DNA from: Pseudomonas mosselii | GTDB lineage: Bacteria > Pseudomonadota > Gammaproteobacteria > Pseudomonadales > Pseudomonadaceae | DNA length: 64,000 bases | Reading direction: 5' to 3' | NCBI RefSeq assembly: GCF_019823065.1 | Contig: NZ_CP081966.1 | Span: 6,169,501 to 6,233,500 of the forward strand | Shown here: positions 19,676-28,708 of the stretch, in pieces | Position numbering within the stretch: position 1 is the first letter of the stretch | How the letters are laid out: each line of letters starts with the position of its first letter | The notes under the pieces: generated by a model | What the model saw: only the letters and a program-made list of their open reading frames with translations | Told to the model about the DNA's origin: nothing | Databases searched by the model: none | Program-made: the position numbers and the translations under genes

Positions 19676-21754
19676 ATGACCGAGCTGTCGAACGTCCCGG
19701 TCACCACGCTCAAGGGCGTAGGCGATGCCATGGCGGAAAAACTCGCCAAGGTCGGCCTGGAGAACCTGCAGGACCTGCTGTTCCACCTGCCGCTGCGCTA
19801 CCAGGACCGCACCCGCGTGGTGCCCATCGGCCAACTGCGTCCGGGCCAGGACGCGGTGATCGAGGGCGTGGTCAGCGGGGCCGACGTGACCATGGGCAAG
19901 CGCCGCAGCCTGGTGGTGCGCCTGGGCGACGGCAGCGGCACGCTGAGCCTGCGCTTCTACCATTTCAGCAATGCGCAGAAGGAGGGCCTCAAGCGCGGCA
20001 CCCACCTGCGCTGCTATGGTGAAGCCCGCCCCGGCGCCTCGGGGCTGGAGATCTACCACCCGGAATACCGGGCGCTGAACGGCGACGAAGCACCGCCGCC
20101 GGTCGAACAGACGCTGACACCGATCTACCCGACCACCGAAGGCCTGACCCAACAGCGCCTGCGCCTGCTCTGCCAGCAGAGCCTTGGCCTGCTCGGCCCA
20201 CGCAGCCTGCCCGACTGGCTGCCCGACGAGCTGGCCCGCGACTATCAGCTGGCGCCGCTGAGCGACGCGATCCGCTACCTGCACAACCCGCCGGCCGACG
20301 CCGATCTCGACGAACTCGCCGAAGGCCATCACTGGGCCCAGCACCGCCTGGCCTTCGAAGAACTGCTGACCCACCAGCTGTCGCAACAGCGCCTGCGCGA
20401 AAGCCAGCGAGCCCTGCGCGCGCCGGTACTGCCCAAAGCTACGCGCCTGCCGGCACAGTACCTGGCGAATCTCGGCTTCAGCCCGACCGGCGCCCAGCAG
20501 CGGGTCGGCAACGAAATTGCCTACGATCTCAGCCAGCACGAGCCAATGATGCGCCTGGTGCAAGGCGACGTGGGCGCCGGCAAGACCGTGGTCGCCGCGC
20601 TGGCCGCCCTGCAGGCTCTGGAAGCGGGTTACCAGGTCGCCCTGATGGCGCCCACCGAGATCCTCGCCGAACAGCACTACCTCACCTTCAAGCGCTGGCT
20701 CGAACCGCTGGGCATCGAGGTGGCATGGCTGGCCGGCAAGCTCAAGGGCAAGGCCCGCGCCAGCGCCCTGGAGCAGATCGCCAATGGTGCGCCCATGGTG
20801 GTCGGCACCCACGCACTGTTCCAGGAGGAGGTGCAGTTCAAGCACCTGGCCCTGGCGATCATCGACGAACAGCACCGGTTCGGCGTGCAGCAGCGCCTGG
20901 CCCTGCGTAAAAAGGGCGTCATGGGCCAGCTGTGCCCGCACCAGCTGATCATGACCGCCACGCCAATCCCGCGCACCCTGGCGATGAGCGCCTATGCCGA
21001 CCTGGACACCTCGATCCTCGACGAGCTGCCGCCCGGGCGCACCCCGGTGAACACCGTGCTGGTCGCCGACAGCCGTCGCTTCGAGGTGGTCGAGCGGGTC
21101 CGCGCCGCCTGCGCCGAAGGCCGCCAGGCCTATTGGGTATGCACCCTGATCGAAGAGTCCGAGGAACTCACCTGCCAGGCCGCCGAAAGCACCTTCGAGG
21201 AACTGGGCAGCGCCCTGGGCGAGCTGCGCGTGGGCCTGATCCACGGACGCATGAAGCCCGCAGAAAAGGCCGCGGTGATGGCCGAGTTCAAGGCCGGCGA
21301 CCTGCAACTGCTGGTGGCCACCACGGTGATCGAGGTCGGCGTCGACGTGCCCAATGCCAGCCTTATGATCATCGAGAACCCCGAGCGCCTGGGCCTGGCC
21401 CAGTTGCACCAGTTGCGCGGCCGGGTCGGTCGGGGCAGCGCGGTGAGCCACTGCGTGCTGCTCTACCACCCGCCGCTGTCGCAGATCGGCCGTGAGCGCC
21501 TGGGCATCATGCGGGAAACCAACGACGGATTCGTCATAGCAGAGAAGGACCTGGAGTTGCGCGGCCCGGGCGAGATGCTCGGGACCCGCCAGACCGGCCT
21601 GCTACAGTTCAAGGTCGCCGACCTGATGCGCGACGCCGACCTGCTGCCAGCCGTGCGCGACGCCGCCCAGGCCCTGCTGGCCCGCTGGCCCGACCACGTC
21701 AGCCCGTTGCTCGACCGCTGGCTGCGCCACGGTCAACAATATGGCCAGGTGTGA
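19676..21754 (+). CDS. recG: ATP-dependent DNA helicase RecG
   Basis: A 692-aa helicase that remodels stalled forks and branch-migrates Holliday junctions. The N-terminal wedge domain (about 1-200) contains 'LKGVGDAMAEKLAKVGLENLQDLLFHLPLRYQDRT'. The helicase core has Walker A 'GDVGAGKTVVA', motif II 'IIDEQHRFG', motif III 'MTATPIPRTL' and the C-terminal TRG region 'HQLRGRVGRGSAVSHCVLLY'. Full length. It follows oxyR with a 4-nt gap. Confidence 0.97.
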   Translation: MTELSNVPVTTLKGVGDAMAEKLAKVGLENLQDLLFHLPLRYQDRTRVVPIGQLRPGQDAVIEGVVSGADVTMGKRRSLVVRLGDGSGTLSLRFYHFSNAQKEGLKRGTHLRCYGEARPGASGLEIYHPEYRALNGDEAPPPVEQTLTPIYPTTEGLTQQRLRLLCQQSLGLLGPRSLPDWLPDELARDYQLAPLSDAIRYLHNPPADADLDELAEGHHWAQHRLAFEELLTHQLSQQRLRESQRALRAPVLPKATRLPAQYLANLGFSPTGAQQRVGNEIAYDLSQHEPMMRLVQGDVGAGKTVVAALAALQALEAGYQVALMAPTEILAEQHYLTFKRWLEPLGIEVAWLAGKLKGKARASALEQIANGAPMVVGTHALFQEEVQFKHLALAIIDEQHRFGVQQRLALRKKGVMGQLCPHQLIMTATPIPRTLAMSAYADLDTSILDELPPGRTPVNTVLVADSRRFEVVERVRAACAEGRQAYWVCTLIEESEELTCQAAESTFEELGSALGELRVGLIHGRMKPAEKAAVMAEFKAGDLQLLVATTVIEVGVDVPNASLMIIENPERLGLAQLHQLRGRVGRGSAVSHCVLLYHPPLSQIGRERLGIMRETNDGFVIAEKDLELRGPGEMLGTRQTGLLQFKVADLMRDADLLPAVRDAAQALLARWPDHVSPLLDRWLRHGQQYGQV

Positions 21755-21831
21755 CGTCCGTCCCATAATGGATCCAGCTTGGCGGCCAGGCTGGTTATAC
21801 TTCGCGTTTAAAGAATGATTGGATACAGGCC

Positions 21832-23235
21832 ATGACTGAAGTTGCCCTGGATACCGCAACCCTACACGCACCGTCTGTCATCCGGCTGTTGCTCGACAAG
21901 CTCGGCGTCAGCTTCCGCGAGGTGCCCGAGCACCCGGGGCTGCCGGCCGCCTCGCGGGTGCAGGCCGTGCTGCTCGATGACGAGATCGGTGCCTTGATGG
22001 TGCTGTTCCCGCAAAGCCAGTTGCTGGACCTCAAGCGCCTCGAGGAACTGACCGGGCGCAAGCTCAAGGCCGTGCCGCTGGAGCGCCTGAAGCAGATGCT
22101 CGACAAGCATCACCTCAAGGCGCTGCCGGCGATTCCCGCCCTGACCAGCTCGCCATGCCAGTACGAGAAGAGCCTGCTCGACAACGAGACGCTGCTGATC
22201 CAGTCCGGCGAAACCGGCCTGCTCCTGGAAATCGGCAGAACCGCCTTCAAGAAGATGCTGTTCAAGGCCAGCGCCAGCACGTTCGGCCAGCAGATCAGCG
22301 AGATTCGCCTCAGTTTCGACCAGTTGGACGGCCCTCCCAAGGAAGTCATCCGCGCCGTCCAGGCCTTCACCGCCCGTCGCATCCAGCAACGCCTGGAACA
22401 GACCATCGAGATTCCGCCGCTGGCCGACACCGCGCAAAAGATCATCAAGCTGCGCGTCGACCCCAATGCCAGCATCGACGACATCACCGGCGTGGTGGAA
22501 ACCGATCCGGCCCTGGCCGCGCAGGTGGTCAGCTGGGCTGCCTCCCCGTACTACGCCTCACCCGGCAAGATTCGCTCGGTGGAAGACGCCATCGTCCGCG
22601 TGCTGGGCTTCGACCTGGTGATCAACCTGGCCCTGGGCCTGGCGTTGGGCAAGACCCTGAGCCTACCCAAGGACCACCCGCAGCAGGCCACGCCATACTG
22701 GCAGCAGTCGATCTACACCGCCGCGGTGATCGAGGGCCTGACGCGCGCCATGCCACGTGCCGAGCGCCCGGAAGCGGGCCTGACCTACCTGGCCGGCCTG
22801 CTGCACAACTTTGGCTACCTGCTGCTGGCCCACGTCTTCCCACCGCATTTCTCGCTGATCTGCCGTCACCTGGAGGTCAACCCGCACTTGTGCCACAGCT
22901 ATGTGGAACAGCACCTGCTGGGGATCAGCCGTGAACAGATCGGGGCCTGGCTGATGAAGCTGTGGGACATGCCCGATGAGCTGTCCACAGCCCTGCGTTT
23001 CCAGCACGATCCAGCGTACGACGGCGATTATGCGGCATTCCCCAATCTGGTGTGCCTGGCGACGCGCCTGCTGCGCGCCCGGGGGATCGGTTCAGGGCCC
23101 AAGGACGAGATCCCGGATGCCCTGCTCGAGCGCCTGGGGCTGAGTCGGGAGAAGGCTGAAGAGGTGGTGAACAAGGTGCTGGAGGCCGAGGCCCTGCTGC
23201 GCGAGCTGGCGTCGCAGTTCCACACGCCGCACTGA
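21832..23235 (+). CDS. YbaK-like domain fused to HDOD domain signalling protein
   Basis: A 467-aa cytoplasmic protein in two parts. Residues about 10-150 resemble the YbaK/aminoacyl-tRNA deacylase fold ('RLLLDKLGVSFREVPEH', 'GALMVLFPQSQLLDLKRLEELTGRKLKAVPLERL'). Residues about 190-390 form an HDOD domain ('IEIPPLADTAQKIIKLRVDPNASIDDITGVVETDPALAAQVV', 'LTYLAGLLHNFGYLLLAHVFP'). HDOD proteins act in signalling without a known enzymatic activity. The gene stands alone after recG. Whether the N-terminal part edits tRNA or merely binds a ligand cannot be judged from sequence. Confidence 0.88.
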   Translation: MTEVALDTATLHAPSVIRLLLDKLGVSFREVPEHPGLPAASRVQAVLLDDEIGALMVLFPQSQLLDLKRLEELTGRKLKAVPLERLKQMLDKHHLKALPAIPALTSSPCQYEKSLLDNETLLIQSGETGLLLEIGRTAFKKMLFKASASTFGQQISEIRLSFDQLDGPPKEVIRAVQAFTARRIQQRLEQTIEIPPLADTAQKIIKLRVDPNASIDDITGVVETDPALAAQVVSWAASPYYASPGKIRSVEDAIVRVLGFDLVINLALGLALGKTLSLPKDHPQQATPYWQQSIYTAAVIEGLTRAMPRAERPEAGLTYLAGLLHNFGYLLLAHVFPPHFSLICRHLEVNPHLCHSYVEQHLLGISREQIGAWLMKLWDMPDELSTALRFQHDPAYDGDYAAFPNLVCLATRLLRARGIGSGPKDEIPDALLERLGLSREKAEEVVNKVLEAEALLRELASQFHTPH

Positions 23236-23240
23236 GAGGT

Positions 23241-23260
23241 GGGGCGCCCTGCGCCCCTTT
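23241..23260 (+). terminator. Possible terminator of the HDOD gene
   Basis: GGGGCGC (23241-23247) pairs with GCGCCCC (23251-23257) around CCT, followed only by TTT. A single REP-like half-site (about 23262-23284) follows. Confidence 0.55.
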
Positions 23261-23339
23261 CGCCGGCAGGCCGGTTCCCACAGGGATGGTGCAAGCCTGC
23301 GCATCATGGGAACTGGCTGCCAATGCAGGTCCGGCGATT

Positions 23340-23714
23340 TCAGGCCGTCTTCTTCGGCTTCAGGTACTTCATCAAGCCCTGGAACCAGATCACCAGCGCC
23401 GGATTGCCCTTGATCTGGATGTTCTTCTCCTGGATCCCCTGCATGAACGCCAGCTGCTTGTTACCGGCTTGCAGCGTGGCAAAGCCATAAGCGGCGTCCT
23501 TGAACGCGATGGCGAAGGCCGGCTGCGGGTGCAGGCCGCCCTTGCTGCTGATGCGCAGGTCCTTGACGATGAAGTGCCGGGCAACCTTGCCGTCGAGCGT
23601 CTGCATCTGGAAGACCAGGTCCTTGTCCTGCAGCTGCTGCTGGAACGCCGGGTTGTTGCGGCTGGCCTTGGCCATCAGCAAGCCCATGGCCCAGAGAAGA
23701 AAGCGAAACTTCAT
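23340..23714 (-). CDS. Conserved hypothetical protein, possibly SCP2-like
   Basis: A 124-aa basic protein starting at 23714 (MKFRFLLWAMGLLMAKASRNN). The first 17 residues are hydrophobic, perhaps a membrane anchor. The rest ('KDLVFQMQTLDGKVARHFIVKDLRISSKGG', 'AFAIAFKDAAYGFATLQAG') has the alternating pattern of SCP2/sterol-binding-like folds. That assignment is tentative. It lies alone between the HDOD gene and the HU gene, all with their own flanking gaps. Confidence 0.8.
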   Translation of the reverse strand: MKFRFLLWAMGLLMAKASRNNPAFQQQLQDKDLVFQMQTLDGKVARHFIVKDLRISSKGGLHPQPAFAIAFKDAAYGFATLQAGNKQLAFMQGIQEKNIQIKGNPALVIWFQGLMKYLKPKKTA

Positions 23715-23810
23715 CAACACGCCTCGAATGAAAAGTGACTGAGTAGCGCAGTTTATCCGTTTCTCGCCCTGTTTATGCAAGTTCGCCGCATTTGCTTACC
23801 AGAAACGCAA

Positions 23811-23830
23811 CGGGCGCCTCCAGGCGCCCG
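23811..23830 (-). terminator. Terminator of the HU gene
   Basis: CGGGCGCCT (23811-23819) and AGGCGCCCG (23822-23830) form a 9-bp stem. The minus strand continues TTGCGTTTCTGG, a moderately T-rich tract. It lies 19 nt past the HU stop codon. Confidence 0.7.
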
Positions 23831-23848
23831 TCGGGTGAAGCTGTCCGG

Positions 23849-24145
23849 TCACTTTTTCTTGGCAGGCTTGGCAGGTACGTTGACGCTGTCACGCAGGCCC
23901 TTGCCAGGTTTGAAGGCGACAGTGTTGCTGGCCTTGATCTTGACCGGCTCGCCGGTCTGCGGGTTCTTGCCGGTGCGGGCGCCACGGTGGCGTTTTTCGA
24001 AGGTGCCGAAACCGACCAGGGTGACGGTGTCCTTGTCGAGCGCGCCGGTGATGCTGTCGAGAATCGCGTTCAGGACCTGGTTGGCCTTTTCCTTGGTCAG
24101 ATCGGCCTTTTCGGCGATGACGGCGGCGAGTTCTGGTTTACGCAT
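23849..24145 (-). CDS. hupA: HU family DNA-binding protein
   Basis: A 98-aa histone-like nucleoid protein, slightly longer than E. coli HU (90 aa) owing to a basic C-terminal tail 'VPAKPAKKK'. The signature 'GFGTFEKRHRGARTGKNPQTGEPVKIKAS' near residues 45-73 covers the DNA-binding arms. AGAGG precedes the ATG by 8 nt. Pseudomonads have several HU paralogues; the letter hupA is my best match from gene neighbourhood (next to rubredoxin reductase) and may differ between annotations. Confidence 0.93.
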   Translation of the reverse strand: MRKPELAAVIAEKADLTKEKANQVLNAILDSITGALDKDTVTLVGFGTFEKRHRGARTGKNPQTGEPVKIKASNTVAFKPGKGLRDSVNVPAKPAKKK

Positions 24146-24333
24146 AGTGAAGCCTCTTTGACGGGATTTCTTGTTGTTATGCCGTGCTGCCGGAGGGAGC
24201 AGCGTTCAAGGCACCGCAGGCTCTAGGCTGCGGCAGACGCCAGTGAGGATGGCACGCCCACCGGGGCCGCGCCAGTATCTGGGCGGCCATTGTCGCGGCA
24301 AGAACAGGATAATTCCGACAGAACGCCCGCCAT

Positions 24334-25482
24334 TTACGCCATCAAGGGCGGCAACTGGCGATTCAGCGCCAGTTTCTCCATGACCGCGCCGCCGGTCAGG
24401 GCATAACCCAGCAGCTGGCCATCGGCGCCGTGGCAGAGCACTTTCAGGTCGGCGCCGCTGCCCTCGACCACCCAGCTGCCCTCGTGGCCGGGCGGCACCG
24501 GGGATACCACCAGCGGACAGGCCGGGGTCTTCACGGTAACCGGCATCGGGCCGTAGGCCACCGCGGTCGGGTTGCCGGCCAGGGTCTGGGCCAGGGCACG
24601 GGCGCAGGTCATCAGCGGCATGACGTACAGCAGGTTGATCCCGTCGACCTCGGCGCAGTCGCCCAAGGCGAAGATATTGGCGTGGGAGGTGCGCAGCTGG
24701 CGGTCCACCACCACCCCACGGTTGACCTGCAACCCCGCCGCTGCCGCCAGGTCGGTGCGCGGGCGCAGGCCGATGGCCGATACCACCAGGTCGCAGGGAA
24801 TCACGCTGCCATCGGACAGGTGCGCATCGAGCGCCTCGCCTGCGCGTTGCAGCCGGGTCAGCACCGGACCGAGATGGAAGCGCACGCCCAGCCCTTCCAG
24901 CCCCGCCTGCACGGCTGCGGCGGCAGCCGGATGCAGCAGGGTCGGCATCACCTGCTCACAGGGGGCGACGACCTGGCACTGCAGGCCGCCGAGGCTGAGG
25001 TCGTTGGCGAATTCGCAACCGATCAGGCCGGCCCCGAGGATCAGCACCCGCTGCTTGCCCGCGGCGGCGGCGCGAAAGCGTGCGTAGTCTTCCAAGTCGT
25101 TGATCGGGAAGATCAGCTCGCCCGCATCGCCTTCGACCGGTACCTGCACGGTCTGCGCGCCCCAGGCCAGCACCAGATCGCGGTATTCCACCGCCTCCTC
25201 GCCGATCCACAGGCGCTTGTGGCCTGGGTCGATGCCGCTGATGCGGGTGTGGGTGCGAATCTCGGCCTTGAGCTGCTCGGCCATGGCACCCGGTTCGGCC
25301 ATGCACAGGCCGTCGGCGTCCTTCTGCTTGGCGAAGCCGGTGGACAGCATGGGCTTGGAGTAGGAGCGACCGTCGTCGGCGGTGATCAGCAACAGCGGCG
25401 TGTCGCCGTCGAGCTTGCGAAACTCTCGCGCCAGGTTGTAGCCGGCAAGGCCGGTACCAATGATCACCACGGGGGACGTCAT
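24334..25482 (-). CDS. alkT: Rubredoxin-NAD(+) reductase
   Basis: A 382-aa FAD flavoenzyme that passes electrons from NADH to rubredoxin. There are two Rossmann motifs: FAD at '[17 protein letters not shown]' (residues 5-21) and NAD at '[17 protein letters not shown]' (about 145-161). The late FAD motif is '[15 protein letters not shown]'. The partner rubredoxin gene lies 33 nt upstream on the same strand. Established role of the pair in pseudomonads: alkane hydroxylation or oxidative-stress electron transfer. No alkane hydroxylase is in this window, so a housekeeping role is more likely. Confidence 0.93.
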   Translation of the reverse strand: MTSPVVIIGTGLAGYNLAREFRKLDGDTPLLLITADDGRSYSKPMLSTGFAKQKDADGLCMAEPGAMAEQLKAEIRTHTRISGIDPGHKRLWIGEEAVEYRDLVLAWGAQTVQVPVEGDAGELIFPINDLEDYARFRAAAAGKQRVLILGAGLIGCEFANDLSLGGLQCQVVAPCEQVMPTLLHPAAAAAVQAGLEGLGVRFHLGPVLTRLQRAGEALDAHLSDGSVIPCDLVVSAIGLRPRTDLAAAAGLQVNRGVVVDRQLRTSHANIFALGDCAEVDGINLLYVMPLMTCARALAQTLAGNPTAVAYGPMPVTVKTPACPLVVSPVPPGHEGSWVVEGSGADLKVLCHGADGQLLGYALTGGAVMEKLALNRQLPPLMA

Positions 25483-25515
25483 GTCGTGCGTTCCTTTTTC
25501 AAGCCAGGGTTGCGA

Positions 25516-25683
25516 TCAGCCGATGGCGATCATTTCGAAATCACTCTTGCCGACGCCGCAGTCGGGGCACAGCCAGTCTTCCGGTACGTCCTCCCAGCGG
25601 GTGCCAGGGGCGATGCCGTCGTCCGGCCAGCCTTGGGCCTCGTCGTAGATCAGGCCACAGACAATACATTGCCACTTCTTCAT
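25516..25683 (-). CDS. rubA: Rubredoxin
   Basis: A 55-aa iron-sulfur-free, iron-only electron carrier, read directly from the sequence. Four cysteines bind one iron in two CxxC knuckles: 'CIVC' (Cys6, Cys9) and 'CPDC' (Cys39, Cys42). The aromatic-rich segment '[14 protein letters not shown]' is typical. It sits upstream of the rubredoxin reductase gene on the same strand and is divergent from ubiC. Confidence 0.96.
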   Translation of the reverse strand: MKKWQCIVCGLIYDEAQGWPDDGIAPGTRWEDVPEDWLCPDCGVGKSDFEMIAIG

Positions 25684-25871
25684 TTACTGCTGTTCCTCGG
25701 TCAGGCTACAGGGTGCGTTGCAATTGATGGCATCGGCGCGGGGCAAGCCCGCAAGGAGACCACCGTGCAATCTCTGGTCGGCTTTTGTACTGGCCCTGCT
25801 GGCAGTATGCAAGCCACGATGGCAAACATGCTAAGCTCGCCGCCTCTCTGGCCTGTATCAAGCATACCGAC

Positions 25872-26429
25872 GTGCCGTACGAAACCCCGCAAGCAGCCGC
25901 GGTCGCGTGGCTGGCGTATCCGCAGCTGGCGCCCCCCCTCGACCAGCCGACCCTGGGCTGGCTGTTCGACGAAGGCTCCCTGACCCGTCGCCTCACCCGT
26001 CTCTCACACGACCACTTCAGCGTCACCCCCCTGTTCGAGGGCTGGCAGCCCCTGCGCGACGACGAATGCGCCGCCTTGGGCCTTGCCCTCGGCGCGCAGG
26101 GCTGGGTCCGCGAGGTCTACCTGCGCGGCCATGGCCAGCCGTGGGTGTTTGCCCGCAGCGTGGCCAGCCGCACGGCGCTGGAACGCGGTGGGCTGGACCT
26201 GGAGACCCTGGGCAGCCGCTCGCTGGGCGAACTGCTGTTCTGCGACCAGGCGTTCGTCCGCCATCCGATCGAAGTGTGCAGTTATCCACAGAGCTGGCTG
26301 CCCGTGGAGGTCGCCAGCGCCGGGTTGTGGGGACGCCGCTCGCGCTTCGAGCGGGACGGCCTCGACCTGCTGGTGGCCGAGGTGTTCCTGCCCGCCCTGT
26401 GGCATGCGGCCAAGGAGGAGAACCGCTGA
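25872..26429 (+). CDS. ubiC: Chorismate pyruvate-lyase
   Basis: A 185-aa enzyme that makes 4-hydroxybenzoate, the ubiquinone ring precursor, from chorismate. I chose the GTG at 25872 ([14 protein letters not shown]), which matches the family length; the frame is open to 25785, but that part has REP-like composition. Motifs are '[19 protein letters not shown]' and '[21 protein letters not shown]'. The stop overlaps the ubiA start (TGATG at 26427), so the two are translationally coupled. A perfect DnaA-type 9-mer lies within it at 26282-26290. Confidence 0.93.
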   Translation: MPYETPQAAAVAWLAYPQLAPPLDQPTLGWLFDEGSLTRRLTRLSHDHFSVTPLFEGWQPLRDDECAALGLALGAQGWVREVYLRGHGQPWVFARSVASRTALERGGLDLETLGSRSLGELLFCDQAFVRHPIEVCSYPQSWLPVEVASAGLWGRRSRFERDGLDLLVAEVFLPALWHAAKEENR

Positions 26430-27319
26430 TGTACCTGCAACTGCTCAAATCGCTCAACCGCGTGCACCCACGAGCCTGGGACTTCATCCAGCTGAGCCGC
26501 ATGGACCGCCCGATCGGCATCTACCTGCTGCTGTGGCCGACGCTGTCGGCGGTGTGGATCGCCGGCAACGGCTCGCCGACCCTGGCCAACGTGCTGATCT
26601 TCGGCCTCGGCGTGGTACTGATGCGCGCCGCAGGCTGCTGCATCAACGATTTTGCCGACCGCAAGGTGGACGGCCACGTCAAGCGCACCGCCGACCGCCC
26701 GCTGGCCAGCGGCCGGGTGAAACCCCGCGAAGCGCTGGTGCTGTTCGCCCTGCTGGTGGGGCTGAGCTTCCTGCTGGTGCTGTGCACCAACGCCACCACG
26801 GTGTGGCTGTCGTTCGGCGCTGTCGCCCTGGCGTTCTGCTACCCGTTCATGAAGCGCTATACCTACTACCCGCAGGTGGTGCTGGGCGCGGCGTACTCTT
26901 GGGGCATCCCGATGGCCTTCACCGCTGCGGGCGGCGAGCTGCCGGCCAGTGCCTGGCTGCTGTACATCGCCAACCTGCTGTGGACAGTGGGCTACGACAC
27001 CTACTACGCCATGGTCGACCGCGACGACGACCTGAAGATCGGCGTGAAATCCACCGCCATCCTGTTCGGCGAGGCCGACCGGGTGATCATCCTGACGTTG
27101 CAGTTGTTGTCGCTGGGCTGCCTGCTGCTGGCGGGCAACCGCTTCGAGCTGGGCGGCTGGTTCCACTTGGGGCTGCTGGCGGCGGCGGTGTGCTTTGCCT
27201 GGGAGTTCTGGTCGACGCGCAAGCTGGATCGGGAGTCGTGCTTTAAGGCGTTTCTGCACAACCATTGGGCGGGGATGCTGATCTTTGGCGGGGTGGTGCT
27301 GGATTACGCGTTACGCTGA
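26429..27319 (+). CDS. ubiA: 4-hydroxybenzoate octaprenyltransferase
   Basis: A 296-aa integral membrane prenyltransferase that attaches the polyprenyl tail to 4-hydroxybenzoate in ubiquinone synthesis. Both aspartate-rich Mg-diphosphate motifs are present: '[20 protein letters not shown]' (about residues 71-90) and '[17 protein letters not shown]' (about 189-205). About eight or nine hydrophobic helices. It overlaps ubiC by one base. Confidence 0.96.
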   Translation: MYLQLLKSLNRVHPRAWDFIQLSRMDRPIGIYLLLWPTLSAVWIAGNGSPTLANVLIFGLGVVLMRAAGCCINDFADRKVDGHVKRTADRPLASGRVKPREALVLFALLVGLSFLLVLCTNATTVWLSFGAVALAFCYPFMKRYTYYPQVVLGAAYSWGIPMAFTAAGGELPASAWLLYIANLLWTVGYDTYYAMVDRDDDLKIGVKSTAILFGEADRVIILTLQLLSLGCLLLAGNRFELGGWFHLGLLAAAVCFAWEFWSTRKLDRESCFKAFLHNHWAGMLIFGGVVLDYALR

Positions 27320-27328
27320 AAGCCTTTG

Positions 27329-27345
27329 GGGCTGCTTTGCAGCCC
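27329..27345 (+). terminator. Likely terminator of ubiCA
   Basis: GGGCTGC (27329-27335) and GCAGCCC (27339-27345) around TTT, 9 nt after the ubiA stop; only TTC follows, so termination may be weak. Confidence 0.5.
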
Positions 27346-27347
27346 TT

Positions 27348-27429
27348 CGCGACACAAGACCGCTCCTACAGGGGGCCCACTTACCTATAGGAGCGGCCCT
27401 GTGCCGCGAAAGGGTCGCAAAGCGACCCT
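27348..27429. repeat. REP-type inverted repeat plus minus-strand terminator hairpin
   Basis: The arms near 27348-27368 and 27388-27408 carry the GACCGCTCCTA / TAGGAGCGGC core of the P. putida REP family with mismatches. Directly after, AGGGTCGC (27411-27418) and GCGACCCT (27422-27429) form a hairpin; on the minus strand it ends in TTTCG and probably ends the transcript of the small periplasmic protein gene. Confidence 0.65.
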
Positions 27430-27436
27430 GGCAATC

Positions 27437-27808
27437 TCACGGCTTGGCGATATGCCAGACGTCCTTCATGCCATCGCCGGTGGTCTCCCCGGCCTTCTTG
27501 TCCTTGACGAAGGTGTACAGCGGCTTGCCGTCATAGGCCCACTGCATCGAGCCATCATCTCGGGTGACGTGGGTCCACTTGTCCTTCGGCGCCTCATCGT
27601 CCTTCTTCACCATCAACGGCGGCCAGTTCTTGGCGCACTCGCCGTTGCACATGGACTTGCCGCCAACATCCTTGTCGAAGGTGTACAGCGTCATGCCGTC
27701 ATGATCGACCCACATGCCGTCCTTTTCCATGGCGTGATGAGCCGACGCCACCCCCGGCACTGCCAGCGCAGCGCAAAGGGCCATCCAGCTCAGCGTATGT
27801 CGTGTCAT
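27437..27808 (-). CDS. Periplasmic protein with Yx(F/W)xxD repeats (COG4315-like)
   Basis: A 123-aa exported protein. A signal peptide (about 1-23) ends 'PGVASA-HH'. Two copies of the family motif follow: 'GMTLYTFDKD' and 'GKPLYTFVKDKK', with a conserved 'CNGECAKNWPPL' segment between them. Function of the family is unknown; members are often called secreted repeat or Yx(FWY)xxD lipoproteins, but no lipobox cysteine is seen here. The ATG at 27808 is preferred to an in-frame TTG-type start further upstream. It is divergent from phoB. Confidence 0.9.
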   Translation of the reverse strand: MTRHTLSWMALCAALAVPGVASAHHAMEKDGMWVDHDGMTLYTFDKDVGGKSMCNGECAKNWPPLMVKKDDEAPKDKWTHVTRDDGSMQWAYDGKPLYTFVKDKKAGETTGDGMKDVWHIAKP

Positions 27809-27910
27809 TGGAATCACCATTGTTTCGGGGTTGGATTGAATGTCCACACCGCCTTCGCGGCCCCCTGAAGCCTAGTCCAGTCACGCAATGTCGCCAGAAC
27901 GGCCAACACC

Positions 27911-27928
27911 CTGTCACACAGCTGCAAT
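27911..27928 (+). promoter_or_regulatory. Pho box of phoB
   Basis: CTGTCAC-ACAG-CTGCAAT fits the 7-4-7 pattern of a Pho box. A -10-like TATCTA at 27937-27942 follows at the expected distance. It suggests autoregulation of phoB-phoR by phosphorylated PhoB under phosphate starvation. Confidence 0.8.
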
Positions 27929-27982
27929 AATTCCGTTATCTAATGCGGGCCAAGACACCGTTCCTGGGAGAGGTAATTGAGC

Positions 27983-28672
27983 ATGGTTGGCAGAAACATT
28001 CTGATCGTCGACGACGAAGCGCCTATCCGCGAGATGATCGCCGTTGCATTGGAAATGGCCGGCTATGACTGCCTCGAGGCCGAGAACTCGCAACAGGCCC
28101 ACGCCATCATCGTCGACCGCAAGCCGGACCTGATCCTGCTCGACTGGATGCTGCCGGGCACCTCGGGCATCGAGCTGGCCCGCCGCCTCAAGCGCGACGA
28201 GCTGACCGGCGACATCCCGATCATCATGCTCACCGCCAAGGGTGAGGAGGACAACAAGATCCAGGGCCTGGAGGTCGGCGCCGATGACTACATCACCAAG
28301 CCGTTCTCGCCCCGCGAGCTGGTGGCGCGCCTGAAGGCCGTGCTGCGCCGCACCGGCCCGAGCGACAGCGAGGCGCCAATCGAAGTCGGTGGCCTGCTGC
28401 TCGACCCGATCAGCCACCGCGTGACCATCGACGGCAAGCCGGCCGAGATGGGTCCCACCGAATACCGCCTGCTGCAGTTCTTCATGACCCACCAGGAGCG
28501 CGCCTACACCCGTGGCCAGCTGCTCGACCAGGTCTGGGGCGGTAACGTCTACGTCGAGGAACGCACCGTCGACGTGCACATCCGTCGCCTGCGCAAGGCG
28601 CTGGGTGAAGCCTATGAAAATCTGGTACAAACCGTCCGCGGCACCGGCTATCGCTTCTCGACCAAGAGCTGA
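27983..28672 (+). CDS. phoB: Phosphate regulon response regulator PhoB
   Basis: A 229-aa OmpR-type regulator, the same length as E. coli PhoB. The receiver domain (1-122) has the acidic pocket 'VDDE', phospho-acceptor Asp54 in '[10 protein letters not shown]' and Lys106 in 'ITKPFSP'. The C-terminal winged helix ends '[30 protein letters not shown]'. The ATG at 27983 lies 9 nt after GGGAGAGG; a TTG at 27977 would crowd that site. PhoR follows by 36 nt. Confidence 0.97.
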   Translation: MVGRNILIVDDEAPIREMIAVALEMAGYDCLEAENSQQAHAIIVDRKPDLILLDWMLPGTSGIELARRLKRDELTGDIPIIMLTAKGEEDNKIQGLEVGADDYITKPFSPRELVARLKAVLRRTGPSDSEAPIEVGGLLLDPISHRVTIDGKPAEMGPTEYRLLQFFMTHQERAYTRGQLLDQVWGGNVYVEERTVDVHIRRLRKALGEAYENLVQTVRGTGYRFSTKS

Positions 28673-28708
28673 TCGAAGCCCCGGCGCCCGCTGTACAAGG
28701 ACTGTCAA

